This document shows, one piece after another, positions 8,947-15,590 of a stretch of 42,872 bases of DNA. The stretch is from Acidobacteriota bacterium. GTDB taxonomy: Bacteria > Acidobacteriota > Blastocatellia > Pyrinomonadales > Pyrinomonadaceae. The stretch spans positions 1 to 42,872 of the forward strand of contig QHXM01000062.1 of the NCBI GenBank assembly GCA_003222945.1, read 5' to 3'. The notes under the pieces were generated by a model, which ran no database searches, had not been told where the DNA came from, and saw only the letters and a program-made list of their open reading frames with translations. Numbering within the stretch: position 1 is the stretch's first letter; each line of letters begins with the position of its first letter. Made by a program: the position numbers and the translations under genes.

Positions 8947-9767
8947 GCGACGAACAGATTAGAGAAAAGACGGCACAACGCGGGCGCGAGAAGATTCGCG
9001 TTCGCGTGGATCGCCTGCGTCAGTCGCGCAAGCGGAGCATCATTGGCGTGCCAGAACTCGTCGGACTCGCCGCAAGCGCTCTTATGCTGCTCGCAGTTGT
9101 CTTCGCTTATCTATATTTCTACAGCCCCGCGCAATCGCGTCTTGCCACAGCGCAGCTTGAGCGCGCCAGATTGCAGCAGAGGCTTAGCACCTTGCAGAAG
9201 GATGTGGATGTTAAAGGCAACGTTCAGGAGAACGTCAACAACATAAGCCAGAGTCTGGAACAATTTGACGAACGGCTGACCGGGCGCGATGAAGGGCGCG
9301 TCACTCTCTACAACACTTTGATTCAATTGATTCGCAGCAACAACTTGCGCAACACTTCCGGTCCAGCCTACACGTATCTGGAAGCGAAAGGCGAGAATCA
9401 GAATCAAGGTCCGAAGATTGGCAACACGAAATGGCAGAGCCTCTATCCGGGCATCACCGTTACCGTGACTGTCGAAGGGCAGTACGCGAACCTACGCCAT
9501 TTCCTCAGAGACATCGAAGCGAGCAGTCAATTCATCATTATCAATGAAGTAGAGCTTGAAAGGGCTGCCGATGCAGATGCGCTCGCAGCCGCTTCTGCTG
9601 CTGCTCCTCTTGCCGCTCCTGCTACTCCCAAAGGGCAAGCCGCGCCGCCGCAGCAACAGCGTTCTGCGCTCGTCAGTCTTAAAGTTAATATGGCCGCGTA
9701 CTATCGGCGTGAAGGCAGCAGCGAAGCGATACAGCCTCCTCCTCCTCCTCAGAATCAGGCTCGATGA
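8943..9767 (+). CDS. pilO: PilO-like pilus assembly protein
   Basis: Predicted 274-residue bitopic membrane protein. A basic cytoplasmic N-terminus (1-36) leads into one transmembrane helix (about 38-61), a coiled coil (65-105), a globular periplasmic domain with the phrase YANLRHFLRDIEASSQFIII typical of PilO/GspM-like proteins, and an Ala/Pro/Gln-rich tail ending in polyproline. The gene overlaps pilN by 4 nt and is followed after 13 nt by the PilP-like gene, so this is a single operon. Sequence identity in this family is low; the call rests on topology, the conserved phrase and gene order. The long low-complexity tail is unusual and may be a linker to the outer-membrane part. Confidence 0.78.
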   Translation: MSDEQIREKTAQRGREKIRVRVDRLRQSRKRSIIGVPELVGLAASALMLLAVVFAYLYFYSPAQSRLATAQLERARLQQRLSTLQKDVDVKGNVQENVNNISQSLEQFDERLTGRDEGRVTLYNTLIQLIRSNNLRNTSGPAYTYLEAKGENQNQGPKIGNTKWQSLYPGITVTVTVEGQYANLRHFLRDIEASSQFIIINEVELERAADADALAAASAAAPLAAPATPKGQAAPPQQQRSALVSLKVNMAAYYRREGSSEAIQPPPPPQNQAR

Positions 9768-9780
9768 AAGGTGTAATATA

Positions 9781-10701
9781 ATGGCGTTAGTTGAAGCCAA
9801 AAATCCGGCAGAGCGTAAGAAGATGATCGTAGCAATCGTGCTAGGCTCGATTGCCATCATCTCTCTCGCTTACATGCTCTTCGGCTCGTCGTCCTCCTCA
9901 AACAAAAATATAAACGGGAACAAAAACTCTAATACCTCAAGCGTGCGACCCTCTCCTACGCCGCCAAACAATATTCCAAAGCCTGGTGACCCGCCTGACA
10001 ACTCAGAAATGTTGACTCAGGTTGTCTGGCCCGGCGCTCCACCCGCTGCGCCTGAAGCCGGACGCAACATCTTTGCTTACTATGTGCCACCGACGCCAAC
10101 GCCGCCGCCGCCACCGACGCCGATTCCAACGCCGCCGCCACCGCAGCCTAATGTTATTCTGTCTTCAATCTCGCCTGTGAATGTCTATGCTCACACGGGC
10201 GACTTTAACCTGGACGTGACGGGCGACAAGTTTACGCCCGACACGCGCATCTTCATCGGAGGTGCGGAACTTCAGACGCGCTTCGTCAGCCCGCAGCAAC
10301 TTTCAGCGAAAGTTCCTGCGCAGATAATCTCTTTCGAGGGCGCGCGAGCAATTAAAATTCAGTCGCGCGACGGCAAACTCTTCTCAAACACTGCGACGCT
10401 GAACGTGATGCCCGCGCCCGTACCGAACTACACCTTCATAGGCGTCCAGATAAGGAAGGGCGCAAACGATCAGGCAATCTTGAAAGAGAAGAACGGTAAC
10501 GAGCTTTTAACAGTTCAGCGCGGCGGCCTCGTGGGTGACCGCTTCCGCGTCACGAGCATATCCCCGCGCGAGGTCGTGCTGACGGACACTAGCCTCAAGA
10601 TCAAGCACACGCTCCAGTTCGCCGGTGGAGGAAACACGAATCCAATCATACCCGGTCAGCCGCGCTACACGCCGCCTACAACGGAAGATAATGAGCCATA
10701 A
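9781..10701 (+). CDS. PilP/GspC-like protein with an IPT/TIG-like domain
   Basis: Membrane-anchored periplasmic protein of 306 residues. After a short cytoplasmic N-terminus comes one membrane helix (about 15-35), an Asn/Ser linker, a Pro/Thr-rich spacer (about 100-121), an IPT/TIG-like beta domain (about 125-205, ISPVNVYAHTGDFNLDVTGD), and a C-terminal domain with the PilP/GspC pattern (ELLTVQRGGLVGDRFRV). PilP links the PilN/PilO inner-membrane complex to the PilQ secretin, which fits the operon position. The frame is open back to 9556, but that part is a shadow of pilO; ATG 9781 has AAAGGTG 7 nt upstream. The inserted IPT/TIG domain is not part of classical PilP. PilP-like function is inference from position and C-terminal pattern. 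Confidence 0.72.
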   Translation: MALVEAKNPAERKKMIVAIVLGSIAIISLAYMLFGSSSSSNKNINGNKNSNTSSVRPSPTPPNNIPKPGDPPDNSEMLTQVVWPGAPPAAPEAGRNIFAYYVPPTPTPPPPPTPIPTPPPPQPNVILSSISPVNVYAHTGDFNLDVTGDKFTPDTRIFIGGAELQTRFVSPQQLSAKVPAQIISFEGARAIKIQSRDGKLFSNTATLNVMPAPVPNYTFIGVQIRKGANDQAILKEKNGNELLTVQRGGLVGDRFRVTSISPREVVLTDTSLKIKHTLQFAGGGNTNPIIPGQPRYTPPTTEDNEP

Positions 10702-10703
10702 CT

Positions 10704-11375
10704 GTGAAAGTCATGCGTCGCAGGAAATTCGCCAACTCTGATTCGTTTATTCAACCCGATGCGTCATTACGGCGGGGCGAGCGGGGCTATACACTCATAG
10801 CGCTCCTGGCCGTAATGTCAATCATGGCGCTTCTGCTCGTGGCCGCCGCGCCGAGCATTCAGCAGCAAACGCAACGCACGCTCGAAGAGGAAGCGATATG
10901 GCGCGGCGAGCAGGTCGCAGAAGCCATACGACTTTATGTGAGGTTGAGTCCAAACCACCAATTGCCGACCTCTATTGATGATCTTCTTGAGGGAGCGCCA
11001 ACAAGAGGAGCTAAAAGAATTCAAGTGCTCAGACCTGTCGCCGCGCGCGATCCGCTTTCAAGCACAGGCGAGTGGAGATTGATTAAAAAAACAGACCCTG
11101 CCTTCATAGATTTCGAGCGTGCAGTTATAGCTTATGCCGGAAGACCTGTGAATACGACCGATACTTCATTTATCAGTTCAGCGGGTCAGCCGCCGCAACT
11201 AGCCAACGTTCTTGACATAGGGTCAACTGAAGAATCACCGGGCGGCGAAGACACATCTGCAAACTCGCCCGGTCAGTTCATCGGAGTCGCCAGTCGCAGT
11301 CGCCGCAACTCCATCATCACCTATTACGGTATTGACCGACACGATAAATGGATTTTCACTCCTTACTTCAGATAA
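10704..11375 (+). CDS. Type IV pilin/pseudopilin-like protein lacking Glu5
   Basis: Protein of 223 residues with a class III prepilin signal: basic leader, Gly28, then YTLIALLAVMSIMALLLVAA. Peptidase cleavage after Gly28 would give mature Tyr1-Thr-Leu-Ile-Ala5. Position 5 is Ala instead of the nearly universal Glu, a trait known from minor GspK-type tip pseudopilins. The rest is a globular domain with no recognised motif. It starts with GTG only 2 nt after the stop of the PilP-like gene (an ATG at 10713 is possible) and is the last gene of the pilNOP-like operon. The 28-residue leader is longer than classical leaders. It may be a minor, initiating or tip pilin, or part of a type II-like secretion pseudopilus. 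Confidence 0.72.
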   Translation: MKVMRRRKFANSDSFIQPDASLRRGERGYTLIALLAVMSIMALLLVAAAPSIQQQTQRTLEEEAIWRGEQVAEAIRLYVRLSPNHQLPTSIDDLLEGAPTRGAKRIQVLRPVAARDPLSSTGEWRLIKKTDPAFIDFERAVIAYAGRPVNTTDTSFISSAGQPPQLANVLDIGSTEESPGGEDTSANSPGQFIGVASRSRRNSIITYYGIDRHDKWIFTPYFR

Positions 11376-11546
11376 GAGATTCATCACTCCAGCTTTAATC
11401 ACTCAAGTTGAAAATAGAACTTAGCATCAATGATTTCTTGTGACGCAAAGAGCGTCTGCGCTCCTTCGTAACGTTAAATTCTTCATCAACGATGAAGTGA
11501 GTCTGAGTTGAATGCGTGTTGATTGAAGGTGATCGCTTCACATCAC

Positions 11547-11609
11547 TGAAAAAATTTTTTCAATTCGCAGTTAAAAGTTATTGACATCTACTCACTTTAA
11601 GTTTATATA
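11547..11609 (+). promoter_or_regulatory. Strong sigma70-type promoter with upstream A6T6 tract
   Basis: TTGACA at 11581-11586 and TATATA at 11604-11609 are separated by exactly 17 nt, a near-consensus sigma70 promoter. A 16-bp perfect palindrome with an A6T6 core (11547-11562) lies about 18 nt upstream, in the place of an UP-like or curved element. It drives the Lys/Gly-rich microprotein gene; transcription would start near 11616. In the resulting 5' leader, arms 11639-11646 and 11664-11671 form a hairpin. The rest of the 331-nt gap 11376-11706 holds nothing I can name. Confidence 0.7.
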
Positions 11610-11706
11610 CCAACATGTTGTGCGCCGCTTACTCTAGGCCACAAGAGGAAACTTGATACAGTATCTTGTGGAAACAACATCAACTGAAAAGGAGCAGCAA
11701 CAACCT

Positions 11707-11832
11707 ATGGCAACTAAAAAAGGTGGTAAAGGCGGATCAAAGGGTGGAAAGAAGTCCGGCGGCGGCGGCAAGAAAGGCGGCGGCGGCGGCAAGAAGTCGG
11801 GCGGCAAGAAGTCCGGCAAGAAGGGTAGATAG
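11707..11832 (+). CDS. 41-residue Lys/Gly-rich basic microprotein
   Basis: Very basic low-complexity protein: 19 Gly, 14 Lys, 4 Ser and 1 Arg in 41 residues, with no acidic residue at all. It starts MATKKGGKGGSKGG and ends KKSGKKGR, built from repeated GG, KK and KKSG words. Composition resembles the tails of H1-like or other nucleic-acid-binding basic proteins, so RNA, DNA or polyphosphate binding is plausible but unproven. AAGGAG lies 12 nt before the ATG, a longish gap. A near-consensus promoter precedes it and an intrinsic terminator (11885-11926) follows, so it is a monocistronic unit of about 310 nt and is probably highly expressed. That clean unit is the main reason to believe the gene is real. 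The transcript could also act as an RNA. Confidence 0.7.
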   Translation: MATKKGGKGGSKGGKKSGGGGKKGGGGGKKSGGKKSGKKGR

Positions 11833-11884
11833 TAGTTCAACCCAACAACAAGCAACATCAACCTTCCATAGGCGCACACAACAC

Positions 11885-11926
11885 AAAGGAACGGCGAATG
11901 CTTCAAGGTAAGCTCGCCGTTCCTTT
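11885..11926 (+). terminator. Rho-independent terminator of the microprotein unit
   Basis: Arms 11885-11897 and 11914-11926 form a perfect 13-bp stem (AAAGGAACGGCGA and complement) around a 16-nt loop, directly followed by CTTTTCCTT. Confidence 0.85.
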
Positions 11927-12035
11927 CTTTTCCTTGCTTCGCAAACCCACTCTTCGTTAAGCTCAAGGTTAATGAGTAACGAGATTGATTTTCATGTACT
12001 CAATTGAGATTGGATTCGGGAGGTAGGCATAAGCT

Positions 12036-12383
12036 GTGCGAGGCGAAACCGATGAGAGACCTTGGGGGCGTTACGAAGTTCTGGAAGAGAGCGACAGCTA
12101 TAAAGTCAAACGACTCGAAGTTAAACCGGGCGCGCGACTATCTCTTCAGCGACACTCGCGGCGCGGCGAACACTGGGTCGTAGTCTCCGGCACGGCGGAT
12201 GTCGTTTGCGGTGACCACGAGCTACAGCTTAAAGAAGGCGAGTACATACACATCCCACCTGAGACCAATCATCGCCTGGGCAATTCCTCCGACCAACCGC
12301 TCGCTCTCATCGAAGTTCAACTCGGCGACTATCTCGGCGAAGATGATATTGTGAGATTGGAAGACGACTACGAAAGGAAGTAA
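12036..12383 (+). CDS. Cupin, mannose-6-phosphate isomerase type II-like
   Basis: Small single-domain cupin of 115 residues. RPWGRYEVL, YKVKRLEVKPGARLSLQRH, HWVVVSGTA and EYIHIPPETNHRLGN are the signature phrases of the C-terminal isomerase domain of bifunctional ManC/AlgA proteins; the cupin His residues (in LQRHSRRGEH and TNHR) should hold the metal. It therefore probably isomerises mannose-6-phosphate and fructose-6-phosphate, or a related sugar phosphate. No guanylyltransferase half is present, so it is a stand-alone domain, which is common. The start is GTG with GGGAGG about 12 nt upstream. No sugar-nucleotide gene is adjacent. Family confident; substrate inferred. Confidence 0.87.
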   Translation: MRGETDERPWGRYEVLEESDSYKVKRLEVKPGARLSLQRHSRRGEHWVVVSGTADVVCGDHELQLKEGEYIHIPPETNHRLGNSSDQPLALIEVQLGDYLGEDDIVRLEDDYERK

Positions 12384-12445
12384 TGAGTGATGAGTGAAAG
12401 CTCGTTCCTACTCATCACTCATTACTTATTACTCATTACTTTTTT
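12380..12445 (+). terminator. 16-bp inverted repeat plus T-run abutting the trmL start
   Basis: Arms 12380-12395 and 12410-12425 are perfectly complementary and built from TGAGTGA/TAATGAG-type words. A further imperfect copy follows, then six T residues (12440-12445) directly before the trmL ATG at 12446. The left arm overlaps the stop of the cupin gene. It looks like a terminator placed against the next start codon. Confidence 0.65.
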
Positions 12446-12907
12446 ATGCTTCAGGTTGCGCTTGTCGAGCCGGAAATACCGCCAAATACGGGCAATATTG
12501 CTCGTTTATGCGCTGCCACGCGTGTGCCTTTGCACATAGTCGGCGCAACGGGTTTTCGGCTGGATGACCGAGCCGTGCGCCGCGCTGGATTGGATTACTG
12601 GCCGGAGGTTGAGCTTCATCGGCACCGTGATCTGGAAGCTCTCAAAGCCGCATTGCTAAATACCAGATTCATCTATCTAACGACTAAGGCTGAGAGAGCT
12701 TACACAGATTGGAGCTTTCAATCGAATGATTGCCTCATCTTCGGCCGTGAGACGCGCGGCTTGCCGGAAGAATTACTGAGCGCGAATTGGGATAGATGCA
12801 TAACCATCCCCATGCTCAACCCTAAAGTCAGAAGCCTCAATCTAGCCACAGCCGTCGCCATCGTGCTCTATGAAGCGCTCCGCCAGACGAGCGCGTTCAA
12901 TCACTGA
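12446..12907 (+). CDS. trmL: tRNA (cytidine(34)-2'-O)-methyltransferase
   Basis: SPOUT-family methyltransferase of 153 residues that 2'-O-methylates the wobble base of tRNA-Leu, using S-adenosylmethionine in a C-terminal trefoil knot. Diagnostic stretches: [19 protein letters not shown] near the N-terminus, [15 protein letters not shown] in the middle, and [20 protein letters not shown] in the knot. Length matches E. coli TrmL (157). The ATG is preceded directly by TTTTTT and has no Shine-Dalgarno sequence, because a hairpin fills the space to the cupin gene. It is not obviously in an operon; typA follows after about 210 nt. Confidence 0.95.
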   Translation: MLQVALVEPEIPPNTGNIARLCAATRVPLHIVGATGFRLDDRAVRRAGLDYWPEVELHRHRDLEALKAALLNTRFIYLTTKAERAYTDWSFQSNDCLIFGRETRGLPEELLSANWDRCITIPMLNPKVRSLNLATAVAIVLYEALRQTSAFNH

Positions 12908-12917
12908 ATAAAAACAT

Positions 12918-13006
12918 TTCACGCGATGGCGCAAAGAGAGAAGCCGAAACTCGCAAAGCTGAATCATCCTTCGCGCCTAAGTTTTCTCTTTGCGCCTTCG
13001 CGCGAA
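12918..13006. repeat. Imperfect inverted repeat between trmL and typA
   Basis: GGCGCAAAGAG (12928-12938) pairs with CTCTTTGCGCC (12986-12996). Pairing continues outward with single mismatches to 12918/13006 and inward for three or four more pairs. The GCGCAAAG word recurs in the hairpin at 26501-26543. It is a probable terminator or dispersed repeat. Confidence 0.6.
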
Positions 13007-13116
13007 TCTCTGTCTTTGTTTCTTCCACCCGTGTGCTCAATCCGCTCGCGCATGTTAAGATATTCAGTTTCGTTACGAGCAAAATTATTTGTGATACTAA
13101 ACTGTATAGAGGAATC

Positions 13117-14700
13117 ATGACAGAAGAGAGAAAAGAGATACGCAACATTGCAATCATCGCTCACGTTGACCACGGCAAGACCACACTCGTTGACGCGATG
13201 CTCAGACAATCTGGAACGTTCCGCGAGAACGAGCAGGTCCGCGAGCGCGTGATGGATTCTATGGATTTGGAGCGCGAGCGCGGCATCACTATCATGGCGA
13301 AGAACACAGCCGTGCGCTACGGCGACGTGAAGATAAATATCGTTGACACGCCGGGTCACGCGGATTTCGGCGGCGAGGTCGAGCGCGTCTTGAAGATGGT
13401 GGACGGCGTGATGCTGCTGGTTGACGCAGCAGAAGGTTGCCTGCCTCAGACTCGCTTCGTCTTACGCAAAGCTCTGGAAGCGCGCCTTCCAACCATCGCA
13501 GTTGTAAACAAGATTGATCGTCAGGACGCAAGACCCGCAGAGGTCGTTGATGAAATCTACGAGTTGTTCCTTGACCTCGACGCTGATGAAGAGCAGATAG
13601 AGTTTCCAATTCTTTACGCCGTATCGCGCGACGGTGTTGCGAAGAAGAATCTCATAGACGAATCAAAAAACTTGCGCCCGCTCTTCGATCAGATTGTTGA
13701 GACTATCCCTGCGCCGCGCGCCCTGCGCGAAGACTCTCTGCAACTTCTCGTTGCGAACCTTGATTACAGCGATTACGTCGGGCGACTCGCAATCGGTCGC
13801 ATCTTCTCAGGCGAGATTGCCGTTGGCGACACTGTCGCAATCGTCAAGCACGACCGCACGATTGAGAAGACGCGCATCTCACAGCTTTACGCCTTCGAGG
13901 GATTGAAGCGCGAATCGGTTGAGCGCGCCCGTGTCGGCGACATCGTGGCGCTCGCCGGGATAGAGAACATAGAGATTGGCGATACCATTACGAGCGCGGA
14001 CAACCCACAAGCCTTGCCGACCATTGCCGTTGACGAGCCGACCATCTCAATGATCTTCGGCGTCAACAACTCGCCCTTCGCTGGCCGCGAGGGAAGGTTC
14101 GTAACGTCGCGCCAGATTAAAGAGCGGCTTGATAAAGAGACGCTCGGCAACGTCGCAATCCGCGTCGAAGCGACGGATTCGCCGGACCAGTTCAAAGTTT
14201 CCGGCAGAGGCGAATTGCAGCTTGCAATCCTTATAGAGATGATGCGGCGCGAAGGCTACGAGCTTATGGTCTCAAAACCTGAAGTGGTCACGCGAAAAAA
14301 TAACGGCAAGACTCTTGAGCCAATCGAGCAGGTCGTAGTTGATTGCCCGGACGAATTCATAGGCGTCGTCACCGAAGCTATGGGGCGTCGCAAAGGTCAG
14401 ATGACGAAGATGGTCAATCACGGCACTCCGGGCGTGAAAGTTTATGAAGGGATGATTATTGGCGAGAACGCGCGCGCGGTTGACCTGGATGTCAACGCTA
14501 TCAAGGAGAAGAAGCTGACGAACATGCGCGCCTCCACAGCAGACGAAGCCATGCGGCTCGTTCCCGTCAAAGAACTCTCGCTCGAACAGGCGTTGGAATT
14601 CATAGCCGACGATGAGTTGGTCGAAGTCACGCCGCAAACGATTCGCCTACGCAAGCGCGTACTGCGCGCGAATGAGAGGCCTAAGCGGAAAGAGGTATAA
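13117..14700 (+). CDS. typA: TypA/BipA ribosome-associated GTPase, internally shortened
   Basis: Translational GTPase of the EF-G superfamily that binds the ribosome and helps 50S assembly and stress growth. All G motifs are present: AHVDHGKTT (P-loop), [13 protein letters not shown] and NKID. Domains II and III follow ([20 protein letters not shown]), and the family C-terminus is intact ([29 protein letters not shown]). The protein has 527 residues against about 605 for the family. The missing part is internal: [14 protein letters not shown] (to residue 436) runs straight into [14 protein letters not shown], skipping roughly 75-80 residues that normally hold the PSRGLIGFR motif at the end of domain V and the first part of the C-terminal domain. 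The frame is kept. An open frame extends to 13033, but ATG 13117 has AGAGGA and gives the family N-terminus. Confidence 0.93.
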   Translation: MTEERKEIRNIAIIAHVDHGKTTLVDAMLRQSGTFRENEQVRERVMDSMDLERERGITIMAKNTAVRYGDVKINIVDTPGHADFGGEVERVLKMVDGVMLLVDAAEGCLPQTRFVLRKALEARLPTIAVVNKIDRQDARPAEVVDEIYELFLDLDADEEQIEFPILYAVSRDGVAKKNLIDESKNLRPLFDQIVETIPAPRALREDSLQLLVANLDYSDYVGRLAIGRIFSGEIAVGDTVAIVKHDRTIEKTRISQLYAFEGLKRESVERARVGDIVALAGIENIEIGDTITSADNPQALPTIAVDEPTISMIFGVNNSPFAGREGRFVTSRQIKERLDKETLGNVAIRVEATDSPDQFKVSGRGELQLAILIEMMRREGYELMVSKPEVVTRKNNGKTLEPIEQVVVDCPDEFIGVVTEAMGRRKGQMTKMVNHGTPGVKVYEGMIIGENARAVDLDVNAIKEKKLTNMRASTADEAMRLVPVKELSLEQALEFIADDELVEVTPQTIRLRKRVLRANERPKRKEV

Positions 14701-14721
14701 TCTCTACGGGAGATAAATCCT

Positions 14722-15366
14722 TTGGAGCAACTGATCCGACATCTCTATCGGGTTTTTTCAAAGTACGAAAAGCCCTCCGACTTTCGGGCCTGCAAGCATT
14801 GCATGTCTGATGAAGAGAAAGCGGTTTTGTTGAATGGTTGGCTTAGGGAATTGGAGCCGGATGAACTAGCTGGTTATGCCGGGAAAGTTTTCCTCACCGT
14901 AGGCAGCTTGGACGACTTCAAGTATTTTCTTCCGCGCATTCTACAGCTAAGCGTCAATGAAGAGTTCTTCTTCCCCTGCCCTGAGGTTGTGTTCGGCAGT
15001 CTGCGAATGGCTGAATGGGAACAATGGCCGGAGGATGAAAGGGCTGTAATTCTAGAGCTAATTAATTGTAAGTTTGACTTGCTGCTTCAAAACCCAGAAA
15101 GCAAAGGTTCGGACCTTGACGAATGGATTTGCGCATTCGGTCAATGCGTGCCTGATATTACTCCGTATCTCAATCGGTTGTTTGAAAAGGCCAACGAGGA
15201 TAAGTTGCTGAGCTTTATAGAATGGAATCCGTCCGTCTTCACTATGAACAAACTCGACAACGCATTCTGGCTATTAACCTCCAACAATGACGAGCGTGTC
15301 CTGGCTTGGATGAAACAGGACAGGATAAAAGCCCTACTCTCGGAGCGATATGGAATGAGCTTTTAA
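14722..15366 (+). CDS. Conserved-looking hypothetical protein
   Basis: Soluble protein of 214 residues with no signal peptide or membrane segment, which I cannot assign to a named family. It is rich in Glu, Asp, Trp and aromatic residues. Visible features: Cys-Lys-His-Cys near residue 25 (ACKHCMSDEEKAVLL), LDDFKYFLPRILQL in the middle, and alternating helical segments to the end. The start is TTG with GGGAG about 10 nt upstream, 21 nt after typA, so it may be read from the typA transcript. GC content appears lower than in its neighbours, which could hint at acquisition, though this was not computed. Toxin-antitoxin or immunity-type roles are possible but nothing in the sequence proves them. 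Confidence 0.7.
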   Translation: MEQLIRHLYRVFSKYEKPSDFRACKHCMSDEEKAVLLNGWLRELEPDELAGYAGKVFLTVGSLDDFKYFLPRILQLSVNEEFFFPCPEVVFGSLRMAEWEQWPEDERAVILELINCKFDLLLQNPESKGSDLDEWICAFGQCVPDITPYLNRLFEKANEDKLLSFIEWNPSVFTMNKLDNAFWLLTSNNDERVLAWMKQDRIKALLSERYGMSF

Positions 15367-15375
15367 CTTTAACCC

Positions 15376-15531
15376 TTACAAATGCTCTTCATCTTCTTCC
15401 TCATCATCCTTTTCAGGATCATAAATCTCATAGCCCGTCGAATCATCGTAATAGTAGCTGCCCGGCTTCGGCTTGCGTTCCTCGACTGACGGCTCGTCGT
15501 GTTCCGTTGTATCATCTTTGCGCTTGCTCAT
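15376..15531 (-). CDS. 51-residue acidic microprotein
   Basis: Short reading frame on the minus strand: MSKRKDDTTEHDEP near the start, then a Lys/Pro segment, SYYYDDSTGYEIYDPEKDDE in the middle, and an Asp/Glu-rich end. The ATG is preceded by GGGGAGA 5 nt upstream, a good Shine-Dalgarno sequence. The triple Tyr and GYEIYDP phrase between charged tails looks like a real protein rather than chance coding. It is convergent with the hypothetical gene (stops 9 nt apart) and divergent from the PQQ gene (starts 59 nt apart). Function unknown; probably soluble and largely disordered. It also shows that the open frame upstream of the PQQ gene start is antisense to a gene. Confidence 0.68.
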   Translation of the reverse strand: MSKRKDDTTEHDEPSVEERKPKPGSYYYDDSTGYEIYDPEKDDEEEDEEHL

Positions 15532-15590
15532 TACAATCTCCCCGAAATGCGAAGTGGCTCTCAGACGCGAATCTCAGAAGGTTGAATTAT

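Noticed and set aside
9556-9780. Upstream extension of the PilP-like gene with a poly-Leu segment
   Set aside because: It overlaps pilO in another frame; the Leu run is the frame-shifted reading of pilO's Ala/Pro-rich codons, and ATG 9781 has a ribosome site.
15306-15590. Upstream extension of the PQQ gene
   Set aside because: It overlaps the end of the preceding gene and is antisense to the 51-residue acidic gene; the signal peptide begins at 15591.
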